Positions 20,589 through 30,233 of a DNA stretch of 49,150 nt are shown here, piece by piece. The position numbers and the translations under genes are program-made. The notes beneath the pieces were generated by a model. It searched no databases and had not been told where the DNA came from. It worked only from the letters and a program-made list of their open reading frames with translations. Location of the stretch: the NCBI GenBank assembly GCA_016212565.1, contig JACRFY010000125.1, forward strand, positions 1 to 49,150, written 5' to 3'. Every line of letters starts with the position of its first letter. The stretch's first letter is position 1. Source of the DNA: Magnetospirillum sp. (GTDB taxonomy: Bacteria; Pseudomonadota; Alphaproteobacteria; Rhodospirillales; Magnetospirillaceae).

Positions 20589-21931
20589 GGCCGCCTCGCC
20601 TGCACCAAGGCGCGGAACACGTCGCCGCGATGCTCGAAACTGTCGAACTGGTCCCACGAGGCGCAGGCCGGCGACAGCACCACCACCGCGCCGCCGTCGC
20701 CTTCCGATTGGGCGCCGGCAGCCGCCACCGCCGCCTCCAGGGTGACGCAGCGGGTATAGGGAACCTTGCCGTCGAGGGTCTCGGCGAAGGCGTCCTCGGC
20801 CTCGCCGATCAGATAGGCGTGGACGATGCGCGGAAAATGGGGGGCCAACGCCGCGATGCCGCCTTCCTTGGCCTGTCCGCCGAGGATCCAGTAGATGCGG
20901 TCGTAGCACACCAGCGCCTTCTCGACCGCGTCGGCGTTGGTCGCCTTCGAGTCGTTGATCCAGGCGACGCCGTCGATTTTCGCCACCAGCTCCTGGCGAT
21001 GGGCGAGGCCGGGATAGCCGGCCAACGCGGCGGCGATCCTCTGCGGCTCGATCCCGTCGGCGCGCGCCATGGCATAGGCGGCGCAGGCATTCTGCCAGTT
21101 GTGGCGGCCGGGCAGGCGGGCAATGGCCTTGAGGTCGCACACCGGAGTGCCGTCGTCGAGCAGTACGCCGTCGGGCGCCGACACCCCCGCTGCCAGGCGG
21201 CGCTCGGCGGAGATGCGCACCACGGTCCGGCCTTCGCCGGCCAGGGACTCGGCGATGGCGGCCGAGGCGGGATCGTCGACGCCGACCACCGCCACCGCCC
21301 CCGGCTTGAGACGGGCGAACAGCGTCCGCTTGGCGGCGACGTAGCCGTCCAGGCCGCCGTGACGGCCCAGGTGATCGGGGGCGATGTTGAGCAGCACCGC
21401 GGCGTCGACCGCCAGATGCGGCACCAGCTCCAGTTGATAGGACGACAGTTCGACCACGTAGCGGCCGTCCGCGCCGAGGTCGGGCATCGCCAGCGCCGCA
21501 GTGCCGAGATTGCCGCCCGCCGCCGTCTCGCGCCCGGCCGCGGCCAGGACATGGGCCAGCAGGGTGGTGGTGGTCGACTTGCCGTTGGTGCCGGTGACGG
21601 CGAGAAAGCGGCTCGCGGCCTTGGCTTGCGCCAGCAGGTCGACGTCGCAGACCAGCGGAACGCCCGCCGCCCGCGCCGCCTCGGCGACCGGATGGGGCTG
21701 CGGGTGGGTATGGGGAATGCCCGGGCTCCACACCAGCAGGGCGACGGCGGAAAAGTCGACGCCCCGCAGATCGACCGCATCCACGCCGGCGGCCGACCGC
21801 GCCGCCGCGTTGTCGTCCCAGGCGAGCACGCGGGCGCCGCTCGCGGCCAGCGCCCGCACGGTGGCGGCGCCGGATTTGCCCAGCCCCATCACCGCTACCG
21901 CCTGCCCGTCGAGGAACGGAACCCGGATCAT
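20585..21931 (-). CDS. murD: UDP-N-acetylmuramoyl-L-alanine--D-glutamate ligase
   Basis: A 448-aa Mur ligase that adds D-Glu. It begins MIRVPFLDGQAVAVMGLGKSG, with the GLGKSG loop typical of MurD, and has the P-loop TGTNGKSTTT, NIAPDHLGRHG and INDSKATNADAVEKAL. The stop overlaps the ftsW start as ATGA. It lies 15 bp after mraY. Confidence 0.97.
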   Translation of the reverse strand: MIRVPFLDGQAVAVMGLGKSGAATVRALAASGARVLAWDDNAAARSAAGVDAVDLRGVDFSAVALLVWSPGIPHTHPQPHPVAEAARAAGVPLVCDVDLLAQAKAASRFLAVTGTNGKSTTTTLLAHVLAAAGRETAAGGNLGTAALAMPDLGADGRYVVELSSYQLELVPHLAVDAAVLLNIAPDHLGRHGGLDGYVAAKRTLFARLKPGAVAVVGVDDPASAAIAESLAGEGRTVVRISAERRLAAGVSAPDGVLLDDGTPVCDLKAIARLPGRHNWQNACAAYAMARADGIEPQRIAAALAGYPGLAHRQELVAKIDGVAWINDSKATNADAVEKALVCYDRIYWILGGQAKEGGIAALAPHFPRIVHAYLIGEAEDAFAETLDGKVPYTRCVTLEAAVAAAGAQSEGDGGAVVVLSPACASWDQFDSFEHRGDVFRALVQARRP

Positions 21932-21946
21932 CGCCCTTCGCTCTCC

Positions 21947-23035
21947 CTAGCGCAGCTTCAGGGTGGACAGCCCGACCAGGGCGAGGATGCCGGCGATGAT
22001 CCAGAAGCGGATCACCACGGTCGGCTCGGCCCAGCCCTTCTTTTCGAAGTGATGGTGCAGCGGCGCCATGCGGAACACCCGCTTGCCGGTCAGCTTGAAC
22101 GAGGCGACCTGGACGATCACCGACACCGTTTCGAGCACGAACAGCCCGCCGACGATGGCCAGCACCAGCTCATGCTTGGTGACGACGCTGATCGCCCCCA
22201 GGGCGCCGCCCATCGCCAGCGAGCCGGTGTCGCCCATGAACACCATCGCCGGCGGGGCGTTGAACCACAGGAAGCCGAGCCCGGCCCCCACCAGGGCGCC
22301 GCAGAACACCGCCAATTCGCCCGAACCGGCGACGTAGTGGATCTGTAGGTAGTTGGCAAACACCGCGTGACCCACCAGATATGTGATCAGCGTGAACACC
22401 CCGGAGGCAATCATCACCGGCACGATCGCCAGACCGTCCAGTCCGTCGGTGAGGTTGACGGCATTCGAGGCGCCGACGATCACCAGCACCGCGAAGGGCA
22501 CGGCGAACCAGCCGAGCTGAATCAGCAGGTTCTTGAGGAACGGTACCGCCAGGGTGCCGGCGAGCGGCTCGCGCTGGATGGCATAGATCCACACCGCGGC
22601 GGAGACGGCGATCAGCACCTGGCCGAACAGCTTGATCCGGCCCGGCAGCCCTTTGGGGTTCTTCTTCGACACCTTGAGGAAATCGTCGAGGAAGCCGATC
22701 AGCCCGTAGCCGAGGGTCACCATCAGGACGATCCACACGTAATGGGAGCGCAGATCCGCCCACAGCAGGGTGGCCACCGTCAGGCCGATCAGGATCAGGA
22801 AGCCGCCCATGGTGGGCGTGCCCTTCTTGGTCAGCAGGTGGCTCTCCGGCCCGTCGAGGCGGATCGGCTGGCCTTGCTTCTGCCATTTGCGCAACCAGGC
22901 GATCAGGCCCGGCCCGACCACGAACGAGACGATCAACGCCGTCATCACCGCCCCGCCGGTGCGGAAGGTCAGGTATTTGAACAGATTGAGGAAGCTGATC
23001 TGATCCGCCAACGGATAGAGCAGGTTGTAGAGCAT
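21947..23035 (-). CDS. mraY: Phospho-N-acetylmuramoyl-pentapeptide transferase
   Basis: A 362-aa integral membrane enzyme with about ten helices that transfers phospho-MurNAc-pentapeptide to undecaprenyl phosphate to give lipid I. Family signatures include [51 protein letters not shown] and [12 protein letters not shown]. The ATG at 23035 gives the standard [10 protein letters not shown]-terminus. It begins 4 bp after the murF stop. Confidence 0.98.
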   Translation of the reverse strand: MLYNLLYPLADQISFLNLFKYLTFRTGGAVMTALIVSFVVGPGLIAWLRKWQKQGQPIRLDGPESHLLTKKGTPTMGGFLILIGLTVATLLWADLRSHYVWIVLMVTLGYGLIGFLDDFLKVSKKNPKGLPGRIKLFGQVLIAVSAAVWIYAIQREPLAGTLAVPFLKNLLIQLGWFAVPFAVLVIVGASNAVNLTDGLDGLAIVPVMIASGVFTLITYLVGHAVFANYLQIHYVAGSGELAVFCGALVGAGLGFLWFNAPPAMVFMGDTGSLAMGGALGAISVVTKHELVLAIVGGLFVLETVSVIVQVASFKLTGKRVFRMAPLHHHFEKKGWAEPTVVIRFWIIAGILALVGLSTLKLR

Positions 23036-23039
23036 GCGC

Positions 23040-24434
23040 CTACGTTCCTTCACACAGAGCTTTGACCACACGGCTCATGCGGCTGCCCGCCGAGCCCTTC
23101 ACCATCACCACGTCGCCCGGCTGGAGCGCCGCCGCCACCAGCGGCACCACGCCTTGCGAATCCGCCGCCCAGCCGCCGCGCCGCTGTTCGGGCAGGGCCC
23201 GGTCGAGCGCCGCCATCAGCGGGCCGGCGGTGAACACCAGATCGATGCCCCATCCCTCGACCGCCGCCGCCAGGCCGGCATGGAGCGATTCCGCCTCGGC
23301 GCCCAGTTCCAGCATGTCGCCGAGCACGGCGATGCGCCGGGCTCCCGCGCCCGGCCGCGCCGCCGCCAGCGTGCCCATCGCCGCCTTCATCGAGATCGGG
23401 CTGGCGTTGTAGCTTTCGTCGATCACTGCGATCCGGCCGCCGTGCCAGTCGACGCTGCGCCGCTCGCCGCGTCCCTTGGGCGGCGCCATGGCGTCCAGCG
23501 AGGCGGCGGCGGCGTCCTCGTCGCCGCCCAGGGCGCGCACCGCCAGCAGCACCGCCAGCGCGTTGGTTCCCCAGTGGCAGCCGGAGACGCCGACGCGGAA
23601 GGCCAACGCATGGTCGTGGACCAGGGCGAACACCGCCGTCGAGGCCGGATCGACACCGCAATCGAGCAGACGGGCATCGGCGTCGATGTGGCTGCCGAAG
23701 GTCTCGATGCGCGCCCCCACCGCGGCGGCGGCGGCGGCGAGACGGCGGAACTGGGGATTGTCGCGCGGCAGCACCGCCACGCCGCCGGCTTCGAGACCCT
23801 GGAAGATCTCGGCCTTGGCATCGGCGATCTGATCGAGGCCGGTGAAATGGGCCATGTGCACGGCGGCGACGGTGGTCACCACCGCGACCTGCGGACGGAC
23901 CATGCGCACCAGCGGCACGATCTCGCCGGGGTGGTTCATGCCCAGTTCGAACACCGCATAGGCGCAGGTGACCGGCATGCGGGCGAGGCTCAACGGCACG
24001 CCCCAGTGATTGTTGAAGCTGCCCACCGACCAGTGGGTTTCCCCCTGGCGCGACAGGGCCAGAGCCAGCATTTCCTTGGTCCCGGTCTTGCCCACCGAGC
24101 CGGTCACGGCGACGATGCGGGCCTCCGAGCGGGCGCGGGCGGCGACGCCCAGGGCCTGCAATCCGGCCATGGTATCGTCGACCGTCAGCAGCGGCGCGTC
24201 GGCGGCCAGACCGTCCGGACGGCGATGGACCAACGCCGCGCAGGCCCCGGCCTTGAGGGCGGCGGCAACGTGGTCGTGACCGTCATGGGTCGGGCCGGCC
24301 AGGGCGATGAACAGGTCGCCGGGCGAGAGGGTGCGGCTGTCGATCGACACGCCGCTCGCCGCCCAGCCGGGGCCGGACAGACGGCCGCCGGTGGCGGTTC
24401 GGGCGTCGTCGGATGTCCATAACGGCATTGTCAT
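23040..24434 (-). CDS. murF: UDP-MurNAc-tripeptide--D-Ala-D-Ala ligase
   Basis: A 464-aa Mur ligase that adds the D-Ala-D-Ala dipeptide made by Ddl. It contains [16 protein letters not shown], the P-loop [12 protein letters not shown] typical of Mur[12 protein letters not shown] and [14 protein letters not shown]. The ATG at 24434 overlaps the murE stop as ATGA; a second ATG lies two codons downstream. The 826-aa ORF in the track is this gene plus upstream shadow. Confidence 0.97.
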   Translation of the reverse strand: MTMPLWTSDDARTATGGRLSGPGWAASGVSIDSRTLSPGDLFIALAGPTHDGHDHVAAALKAGACAALVHRRPDGLAADAPLLTVDDTMAGLQALGVAARARSEARIVAVTGSVGKTGTKEMLALALSRQGETHWSVGSFNNHWGVPLSLARMPVTCAYAVFELGMNHPGEIVPLVRMVRPQVAVVTTVAAVHMAHFTGLDQIADAKAEIFQGLEAGGVAVLPRDNPQFRRLAAAAAAVGARIETFGSHIDADARLLDCGVDPASTAVFALVHDHALAFRVGVSGCHWGTNALAVLLAVRALGGDEDAAAASLDAMAPPKGRGERRSVDWHGGRIAVIDESYNASPISMKAAMGTLAAARPGAGARRIAVLGDMLELGAEAESLHAGLAAAVEGWGIDLVFTAGPLMAALDRALPEQRRGGWAADSQGVVPLVAAALQPGDVVMVKGSAGSRMSRVVKALCEGT

Positions 24435-25876
24435 CGGCCGCCTCCGTCGGCAAGAGCGACGGCGCGTCGGGCTTCCTCGGCGTCGTCGAACGGGTGCACC
24501 GTAGTGCCGACGATCTGTCCCTTCTCGTGACCTTTTCCGGCGATCACCAACACGTCTCCGCCTACCACCATCGATACCGCCCGGGCGATGGCGGCGCGGC
24601 GGTCGGCGATTTCCATGCCCTTCGGGCAGGCGGCGAGGATGGCGGCGCGGATGGCGGCGGGCGCCTCGCGGCGCGGATTGTCGTCGGTGACCACGGCAAT
24701 GTCGGCAAGACGGTCGGCGATGGCGCCCATCTGCGGCCGCTTGCCCGGGTCGCGGTCGCCGCCGCAGCCGAACACCACCACCAGCCGGCCCTTGACCTGG
24801 GGCCGCACCGCGTCGAGCACCGTCTCCAGCGCATCGGGGGTATGGGCGTAGTCGACATAGACCGGGGCGCCGTTGGCCCGCTCGGCGACCTTCTGCATCC
24901 GCCCCGGCACGCCGTCGAGGGTGGAGAGCGCCTCGACCGCCGCCGCGGCCTCGGCGCCGAGGCCGATGGCCAGGCCCAGCGCCGCCAGCGCGTTGTCGAC
25001 CTGGAACAGGCCGGCCATCGGCAGCCGGGCGGCAAACCGTTGCCCGAGGATGGTGACGGAGAAACGCAATTCGCCGGACCGCGGCTCGACCGCCTCCAGG
25101 GTCAGATCCTTGCCCTGGCGGCCATAGGTGAGCACCCGGCCGCGGCAGGCGGCGGCGATGGCGGCGGCGAAGGGATCGTCGGCGTTGAGCACCGCCACCC
25201 CGTCGGCGGGCAAAAGGGTCGAGAACAGGCGCAGCTTGGCGGCGCCGTAGCTCGCCATGTCGCCGTGGTAATCGAGATGGTCGCGGGTCAGGTTGGTGAA
25301 GGCGGCCGCCTTCAGCCGCACGCCGTCGAGCCGGCGCTGATCGAGGCCGTGGCTGGAGGCCTCCATGCAGGCATGGGTGACGCCGATCCCGGCCAGCCCG
25401 GCCAGGGTGGCGTGGAGGTCGGCGGGGTCGGGGGTGGTCAGACTGCCGGCATTGTCCCAACCGTCGGCCAGCACCCCCAGGGTGCCCAGGGCCGCCGCAT
25501 GATGGCCGAGGCGGCTCCACACCTGGCGGAGGAAGACGGCGGTCGAGGTCTTGCCGTTGGTGCCGGTGACCGCCGCCATGGTCTCGGGCTGCCGGCCGTG
25601 GAAGGCCGCGGCGGCAAGGGCGAACAGGCGGCGGGGATCGCGGTCGGTGACCAGCGCCACGCCCGGCGGCAGCACGATGTCGGAGCCTTCGGGGGCCAGC
25701 ACCGCGACCGCGCCCCGGGCGACCGCCGTGGACACGAAGGCACGCCCGTCCGCCGTGCTGCCCGGCAGGGCGGCAAACAGGAACCCGGGCGCAACCTTGC
25801 GCGAATCGGCGGTGACACCGCAGATGGCGGCGTCCGCGACGAGGCTCCGGCCGACGATGTCACTCAACTGCGGCAA
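24431..25876 (-). CDS. murE: UDP-MurNAc-dipeptide--meso-diaminopimelate ligase (TTG start)
   Basis: A 481-aa Mur ligase adding the third residue of the stem peptide. It shows the P-loop TGTNGKTSTAVF, MEASSHGLDQRR, NLTRDHLDYHG and the DDNPRREAP loop; DNPR is the signature for meso-diaminopimelate as substrate. No ATG is available at the N-terminus: the best start is TTG at 25876, which has AGGAG 8 nt upstream and overlaps the 3' end of ftsI by 17 nt. A second TTG at 25867 is possible. Confidence 0.95.
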   Translation of the reverse strand: MPQLSDIVGRSLVADAAICGVTADSRKVAPGFLFAALPGSTADGRAFVSTAVARGAVAVLAPEGSDIVLPPGVALVTDRDPRRLFALAAAAFHGRQPETMAAVTGTNGKTSTAVFLRQVWSRLGHHAAALGTLGVLADGWDNAGSLTTPDPADLHATLAGLAGIGVTHACMEASSHGLDQRRLDGVRLKAAAFTNLTRDHLDYHGDMASYGAAKLRLFSTLLPADGVAVLNADDPFAAAIAAACRGRVLTYGRQGKDLTLEAVEPRSGELRFSVTILGQRFAARLPMAGLFQVDNALAALGLAIGLGAEAAAAVEALSTLDGVPGRMQKVAERANGAPVYVDYAHTPDALETVLDAVRPQVKGRLVVVFGCGGDRDPGKRPQMGAIADRLADIAVVTDDNPRREAPAAIRAAILAACPKGMEIADRRAAIARAVSMVVGGDVLVIAGKGHEKGQIVGTTVHPFDDAEEARRAVALADGGGR

Positions 25877-27608
25877 GTTCTCCGCTCCTGCTGGAGGTGG
25901 CGATTCCCTTGGGGCCGGCGGCCGGCTCGCGCCGCGGCAACAGGCCCATCAGGGGGGCGGTCTGGGCGACGATCCGCGCCACCACCGGCGCCGCCACCCA
26001 TCCGCCGGTGATCTGCCCATGCGACACGGCATTGGCCTCGGGCTCGTCGATCATGACGAGAACGGCCAGTTTGGGCGCGTCCATGGGGAAGGCGGCAACG
26101 AAGGACGACAGTACCGCCTTCTTTCTGTACGAACCGTTGCCGGCCTTCTCGGCGGTTCCGGTCTTTCCCCCCACCAGATAGCCGGGAACGTCGGCGTGTT
26201 TTCCGGTTCCCTCGGTGACGGCCAGGCGCATCAAACGGCGCATTTGCTCGGATGTCTGCGGCTTGACCACCCGCTGACCCGACACCGGCTCCCCCTCGCG
26301 ATGGGCGAGCAGGGTCGGCTGGCGATACTCGCCCCCCCCCACCAGCGCGGCGACCCCGGCCAAAAGATGCAAGGGGGTGACCGAGATCCCGTGACCGTAG
26401 GCGACGGTGGCGACGCTGATGTCGCGCCACGGATCGGGGACCAGCGGCGCGGCCACCTCGGGCAGCTCGATCGGCGGCGGTGCGGTCATGCCGATCCGTT
26501 CGAGCAGGGCGCGCTGGATCGTGCCGCCCATCGCCAGCGCCATCCGCGCCGAGCCGATGTTCGACGAGTGGATGAGGATCTCGGGCACCGTCAGCCAGCG
26601 GTTCTGTCCGTGGGAATCGTGGATCTCGTAGCCGCCGATCTTCAGCGGGCCGCGGGCATCGAAGCTGGAACTGAGGTCGGCGCGACCGCTGTCCAACGCC
26701 GCCGCGGTGTTGAACAGCTTGAAGGTCGAGCCCATCTCGTAGACGCCCTTGGTGACCCGGTTGAACATCGCCAGCGCGGTGGCCGGCGGCGGTTCGTTGG
26801 GGTCGAAGTCGGGCAGGCTGACCGCGGCGAGCAGTTCGCCGGTGTCCACGTCCATCATCAGGCCGATGCCGCCCTCGGCGCGATGGTCGCGGACGGTGCG
26901 GGCCAGTTCGTTGCGCACCACCGTCTGCAAGCGGACATCGAGCGACAGCGTCAACGGCGTGCGCTCGCCATGCAGCACCGCCTCGAATCGCCGTTCGATG
27001 CCGGCGACGCCCTTGTTGTCGACGTCGGTCATCCCGACGATATGGGCAACGAGGTTGCCTTGGGGGTAGACCCGCCTCTCGCCCTTCTCGAAGTAGAGCC
27101 CGGGAATGCCTAGGGCATTGACGTCATAGTGCTGGCGCGGCGTCAGGTTGCGCTTGAGATAGACGAACCCCTTGCCCGACGCCAGGCGGGCCATGACCTC
27201 GCGGCGGTCGAGTTCGGGCAAAACGCTGGCCAGCCGGGTCGCCGCCTCGGCGACGTCGAGGATCTCGGCGGCCTTGGCATAGAGGGCGACGGTCGGCAGG
27301 CTGGTGGCGAGGATGACGCCGTTGCGGTCGGCAATGTCGGCGCGGTCCATGACCAACGCCTCGGTGCGGGCCTCGGCATGGGGGACCGGCCGGGCCGGGT
27401 CGGGATCGAGCACCGCCACGTCCACCAGCCGCAGCCCGACCACCGCGAACGCGGCGACGAAGGCGCCGGCGGTGGCGACCAAGCGCCCGCGGCCGATATC
27501 CAGCGCCTTCTGGCGGGTGCCGTCCAGACGCGCGGAACCGGCCGCAGCCTGGAGGTCGCGGCCGGCGTCGATGCCGGGAGAGGGGCGTCGCGGGACGAAG
27601 AACGTCAT
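25860..27608 (-). CDS. ftsI: Septal penicillin-binding protein FtsI (PBP3)
   Basis: A 582-aa class B penicillin-binding protein that crosslinks septal peptidoglycan together with FtsW. It has a cytoplasmic tail, one TM helix (about 45-65), a pedestal domain starting near DRADIADRNGVILA and a transpeptidase domain with STFK (MGSTFKLF), SSN and KTGTA (GGKTGTAEK). The basic Pro-containing tail is usual. The ATG at 27608 overlaps the ftsL stop as ATGA; the end overlaps the TTG start of murE. Confidence 0.97.
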   Translation of the reverse strand: MTFFVPRRPSPGIDAGRDLQAAAGSARLDGTRQKALDIGRGRLVATAGAFVAAFAVVGLRLVDVAVLDPDPARPVPHAEARTEALVMDRADIADRNGVILATSLPTVALYAKAAEILDVAEAATRLASVLPELDRREVMARLASGKGFVYLKRNLTPRQHYDVNALGIPGLYFEKGERRVYPQGNLVAHIVGMTDVDNKGVAGIERRFEAVLHGERTPLTLSLDVRLQTVVRNELARTVRDHRAEGGIGLMMDVDTGELLAAVSLPDFDPNEPPPATALAMFNRVTKGVYEMGSTFKLFNTAAALDSGRADLSSSFDARGPLKIGGYEIHDSHGQNRWLTVPEILIHSSNIGSARMALAMGGTIQRALLERIGMTAPPPIELPEVAAPLVPDPWRDISVATVAYGHGISVTPLHLLAGVAALVGGGEYRQPTLLAHREGEPVSGQRVVKPQTSEQMRRLMRLAVTEGTGKHADVPGYLVGGKTGTAEKAGNGSYRKKAVLSSFVAAFPMDAPKLAVLVMIDEPEANAVSHGQITGGWVAAPVVARIVAQTAPLMGLLPRREPAAGPKGIATSSRSGELAAVE

Positions 27609-28207
27609 CGCGCCTCCCGCGGGGGAGGCTCGCTGGCGGCGAGATTGGGCGAGGCAATCACGATCGAGCGCGCCATCGGCGGCGGCTCGGCGGCCTGGGC
27701 GACGGCCACCGCCTTGGGCGCCGGCGGCGGCGGAGCCGGTCGCGACGGAACCGGCCGGGCCGCCTTGGTCTCGCGGGCAAGCTCCACCTTGGCCATCCGC
27801 ACGCTGGTCGGCGCCTTCGATGCCGGAGCCGGCGGCTGCGGCGCACCGATGAACGGCGCCGGCGGCGGCGGCGACCGCACCACCGGCGGCGGCCCGGGAT
27901 CGCCGGCCAGCAACGGCAGGGCGGCACCGCCGGGAGCAAGCTGGCTCAAGGTGGCGATCTGCGCGGGCGCCACCGGGCGCAGGCCGAGATGCTTCTCGGC
28001 CAGGGCGCGCAGGCGCTCCGGATCGTTGAGGAACGCCCACTCCGCCTTCAGCACGTGAACCGCTTCCTGGTTGCGCTGGATCTCGTGGTTGATGCCGGCC
28101 AGACGCATTTCCGCGTCCTTGACCTCGGTCTTGACCACGAACAGGCCGATGCCGACGCACGCGGCCAGGCAGGCCCACAGGACGGTTCCGGACAAGCCGC
28201 GGATCAT
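27605..28207 (-). CDS. ftsL: Cell division protein FtsL with long Pro/Ala-rich tail
   Basis: A 200-aa bitopic protein at the ftsL position between rsmH and ftsI. It has one TM helix (about 8-25), a short heptad-like coiled coil ([21 protein letters not shown]) and the [19 protein letters not shown] motif typical of FtsL. The remaining hundred or so residues are a low-complexity Pro/Ala tail, longer than enterobacterial FtsL (about 120 aa) but seen in other Alphaproteobacteria. Both ends are ATGA-coupled. Confidence 0.92.
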   Translation of the reverse strand: MIRGLSGTVLWACLAACVGIGLFVVKTEVKDAEMRLAGINHEIQRNQEAVHVLKAEWAFLNDPERLRALAEKHLGLRPVAPAQIATLSQLAPGGAALPLLAGDPGPPPVVRSPPPPAPFIGAPQPPAPASKAPTSVRMAKVELARETKAARPVPSRPAPPPPAPKAVAVAQAAEPPPMARSIVIASPNLAASEPPPREAR

Positions 28208-29178
28208 CGCTCACCTCGTTTCGAAACCGGCGCCGCCACCGGCGCCTCGGTGCGCCGGGCGGCGCGCAGATGGGCCGAACGGGCGCGGGGATTGGCCGCC
28301 ACCTCGGCGGCGGACGGCGACACCGCCTTGCGCGACAGCAGGGTGAAGGTCGGCGCCGCGCCGGCCGCCGCCGCCGGCTGGTGGCGCGACGGACGCGACG
28401 CGCTGCCGCTGCGCTCCTTGAGGAACACCTTGACCACCCGGTCTTCCAGCGAGTGGTAGGTCACCACCGCCAGCCGGCCGCCGGGAGCCAGCACCCGTTC
28501 CGCCGCCGCCAGACCGCGCTCCAGCTCGCCCAGCTCGTCGTTGACGGCGATGCGCAGCGCCTGAAAGGTGCGGGTGGCGGGATCGATGCCGTCGCCGGAC
28601 TTGGGGATCACCCGGCGCAGCATTTCGGCCAGTTGGCCGGTGCGGGTAAACGGCTGCGCCACCCGGTCGGCGACGATGGCGCGGGCCACCTTGCGGGCGT
28701 GACGCTCGTCGCCCAAACGGAAGATGATGTTGGCCAGATCGGTCTCGGAGGCGGTGTTGACCAGATCGGCGGCCGAGGGCCCCGCCTGCTCCATGCGCAT
28801 GTCGAGCGGCCCGTCCTTGGCGAAGGAGAAGCCGCGCTCGGCCTGGTCGATCTGCATCGAGGAAACGCCGATATCCAAGACGATGCCGTCGACGCGGTCG
28901 ACGCCGCGGGCGGCCAGCAGGGCGGCGAGGTCGCCGTAGCGGCCGGCGACGAGCTCGAGGCGGCCGGACTGCGCTTCGGGCAGGGCGCGGCCGCGGGCGA
29001 TGGCGTCGGGATCGCGGTCGATGCCGATCACCCGGCAAGCGGCGGCGGCGAGGATGGCGCGGCTGTAGCCGCCGGCGCCGAACGTGCCGTCGACGACGGT
29101 CTCGCCGTCGCGGGGATCGCGGGCGGCCAGCACTTCGGCAAGCAGGACGGGGATATGCGGCGCGGCCGGCGGGGTCAT
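28204..29178 (-). CDS. rsmH: 16S rRNA (cytosine(1402)-N(4))-methyltransferase
   Basis: A 324-aa SAM-dependent methyltransferase that modifies C1402 in the 16S rRNA decoding centre. It begins [10 protein letters not shown] and contains [16 protein letters not shown] (SAM motif I), [32 protein letters not shown] and [16 protein letters not shown], all family hallmarks. It is ATGA-coupled to mraZ and ftsL. Confidence 0.97.
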   Translation of the reverse strand: MTPPAAPHIPVLLAEVLAARDPRDGETVVDGTFGAGGYSRAILAAAACRVIGIDRDPDAIARGRALPEAQSGRLELVAGRYGDLAALLAARGVDRVDGIVLDIGVSSMQIDQAERGFSFAKDGPLDMRMEQAGPSAADLVNTASETDLANIIFRLGDERHARKVARAIVADRVAQPFTRTGQLAEMLRRVIPKSGDGIDPATRTFQALRIAVNDELGELERGLAAAERVLAPGGRLAVVTYHSLEDRVVKVFLKERSGSASRPSRHQPAAAAGAAPTFTLLSRKAVSPSAAEVAANPRARSAHLRAARRTEAPVAAPVSKRGER

Positions 29179-29648
29179 CGCCCCCCCCCGCCGGACGGAC
29201 GCGGCTTCAGGGGCACGACGGGGCGGTTCTGGGCGGCGCGGGCGCGGATCTCGGCCTCCAACGCCTTGTAGGCCTCGGGCTCCCAGATCTGGAAGGTCGG
29301 GCCCTTGCCGACGAAGGCGGCGAATTCGCTCAGGTTGGCGTGGGCGATGATGTCCTCGGGCAGGACGATGCGGCCTTCCGGATCCCAGGCGAGCGGACGG
29401 GAATCGGCGAAGATCAGGGACGTAAGGTCTTCCTGCTCGGCGCTGAAGGCCGCCAGCTCCTGGGCGCTCTCGGACAGGCGCTCCATGTAGTCCATGCCGC
29501 TGCCCTCGATGCAGGCGCCGGTGAAGCCGCGATAGCAGACCACGCCCTGGAACGCCTGACCGGCCACCGCGGCACGAAACGTCGCCGGCACGGAGACACG
29601 CCCCTTCCGGTCGACCTTGTTCACGATAGTGGAGAGGAACAGACCCAT
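29175..29648 (-). CDS. mraZ: Transcriptional regulator MraZ
   Basis: A 157-aa protein with two tandem SpoVT/AbrB-like half domains, marked by [14 protein letters not shown] and [12 protein letters not shown]. MraZ binds TGGGN repeats upstream of its own gene and regulates the dcw cluster in other bacteria. Three such repeats lie about 90 bp upstream here. The ATG at 29648 gives the typical [14 protein letters not shown]-terminus. It is the first gene of the cluster. Confidence 0.96.
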   Translation of the reverse strand: MGLFLSTIVNKVDRKGRVSVPATFRAAVAGQAFQGVVCYRGFTGACIEGSGMDYMERLSESAQELAAFSAEQEDLTSLIFADSRPLAWDPEGRIVLPEDIIAHANLSEFAAFVGKGPTFQIWEPEAYKALEAEIRARAAQNRPVVPLKPRPSGGGGR

Positions 29649-29738
29649 CTCCGTCCGCCTTCAGTCCGATCGTTCGCCCGCACCCGGATGACACCGCCGG
29701 GCACATCTTGCCCCTGACCGCCGTGCGATGGTGTCTCA

Positions 29739-29768
29739 TGGGATATCATGGGATATCATGGGCGTCAA
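29739..29768 (-). promoter_or_regulatory. dcw promoter with three MraZ-box-like repeats
   Basis: TGGGA, TGGGA and TGGGC (read on the plus strand) start at 29739, 29749 and 29759, i.e. 5-nt boxes separated by 5 nt (TATCA), the spacing reported for MraZ boxes in Escherichia coli. On the minus strand TTGACG (29768-29763), a 17-nt spacer and TATCCC (29745-29740) form a candidate promoter, with the boxes lying between and over the hexamers. This would suit autorepression by MraZ. The promoter hexamers were assigned by eye. Confidence 0.75.
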
Positions 29769-30169
29769 TGGATTCCATTAGTAAAACCATGGGCGGCGAG
29801 GGAATCGCGGCAAGTCTGGGCGCTTGCTTCCACAGTAGTGGAAGGTCGCCCCGCAACCCGCTGATTTTCCGAAAATGTCGATAAAATGGCACCGATTGGG
29901 TTCCCGGGACGTTCCAGGCACAAAACCCAGGCGCGGCGCGGGAGGCGGGTTGGAACCGCACCTCCGCAGGCCTGGCCGCCCACGGGAGAACATGGGCGGC
30001 ACGGACGAATGATGCTCAAGTCCGGCTCAAGTCATCGCGGCATCGATTACATGCCATACCCCGGCGAGATCTCCCGCCCGCCGCCCCGCGACTGTCCCCG
30101 CCCCCCGGCGCTCGTCTCGCCGCCGGCAATTGGAGACTTCGCCACCTCGGTCGCGGCGCGCCAGTCCTC
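29769..30169. other. Intergenic region between the divergent dcw and kinase units
   Basis: About 400 bp without a convincing gene. It contains a 7-bp dyad CTTCCAC-AGTA-GTGGAAG at 29827-29844 and an AT-richer patch (TTTTCCGAAAATGTCGATAAAAT) around 29865-29887 that could host further promoter or operator sites. The ORFs that the track places here (for example 29886 on +) lack a good ribosome site and look fortuitous. Confidence 0.6.
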
Positions 30170-30197
30170 TTGCGAACCTATGGCATTGGTATATGAT
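30170..30197 (+). promoter_or_regulatory. Candidate sigma-70 promoter for the histidine kinase
   Basis: TTGCGA, a 16-nt spacer and TATGAT give a fair match to a housekeeping promoter. The expected transcript would start near 30204, about 30 nt ahead of the ATG at 30234, which carries GGAAGA just upstream. Confidence 0.55.
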
Positions 30198-30233
30198 GCC
30201 TGGACTGAGAGCTGGACTTATCGGAAGATTTCG

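Noticed and set aside
29886-30233. N-terminal extension of the first histidine kinase (672-aa ORF)
   Set aside because: The extension is non-hydrophobic, has no Shine-Dalgarno and covers a likely promoter; the ATG at 30234 has GGAAGA and places TM1 normally.
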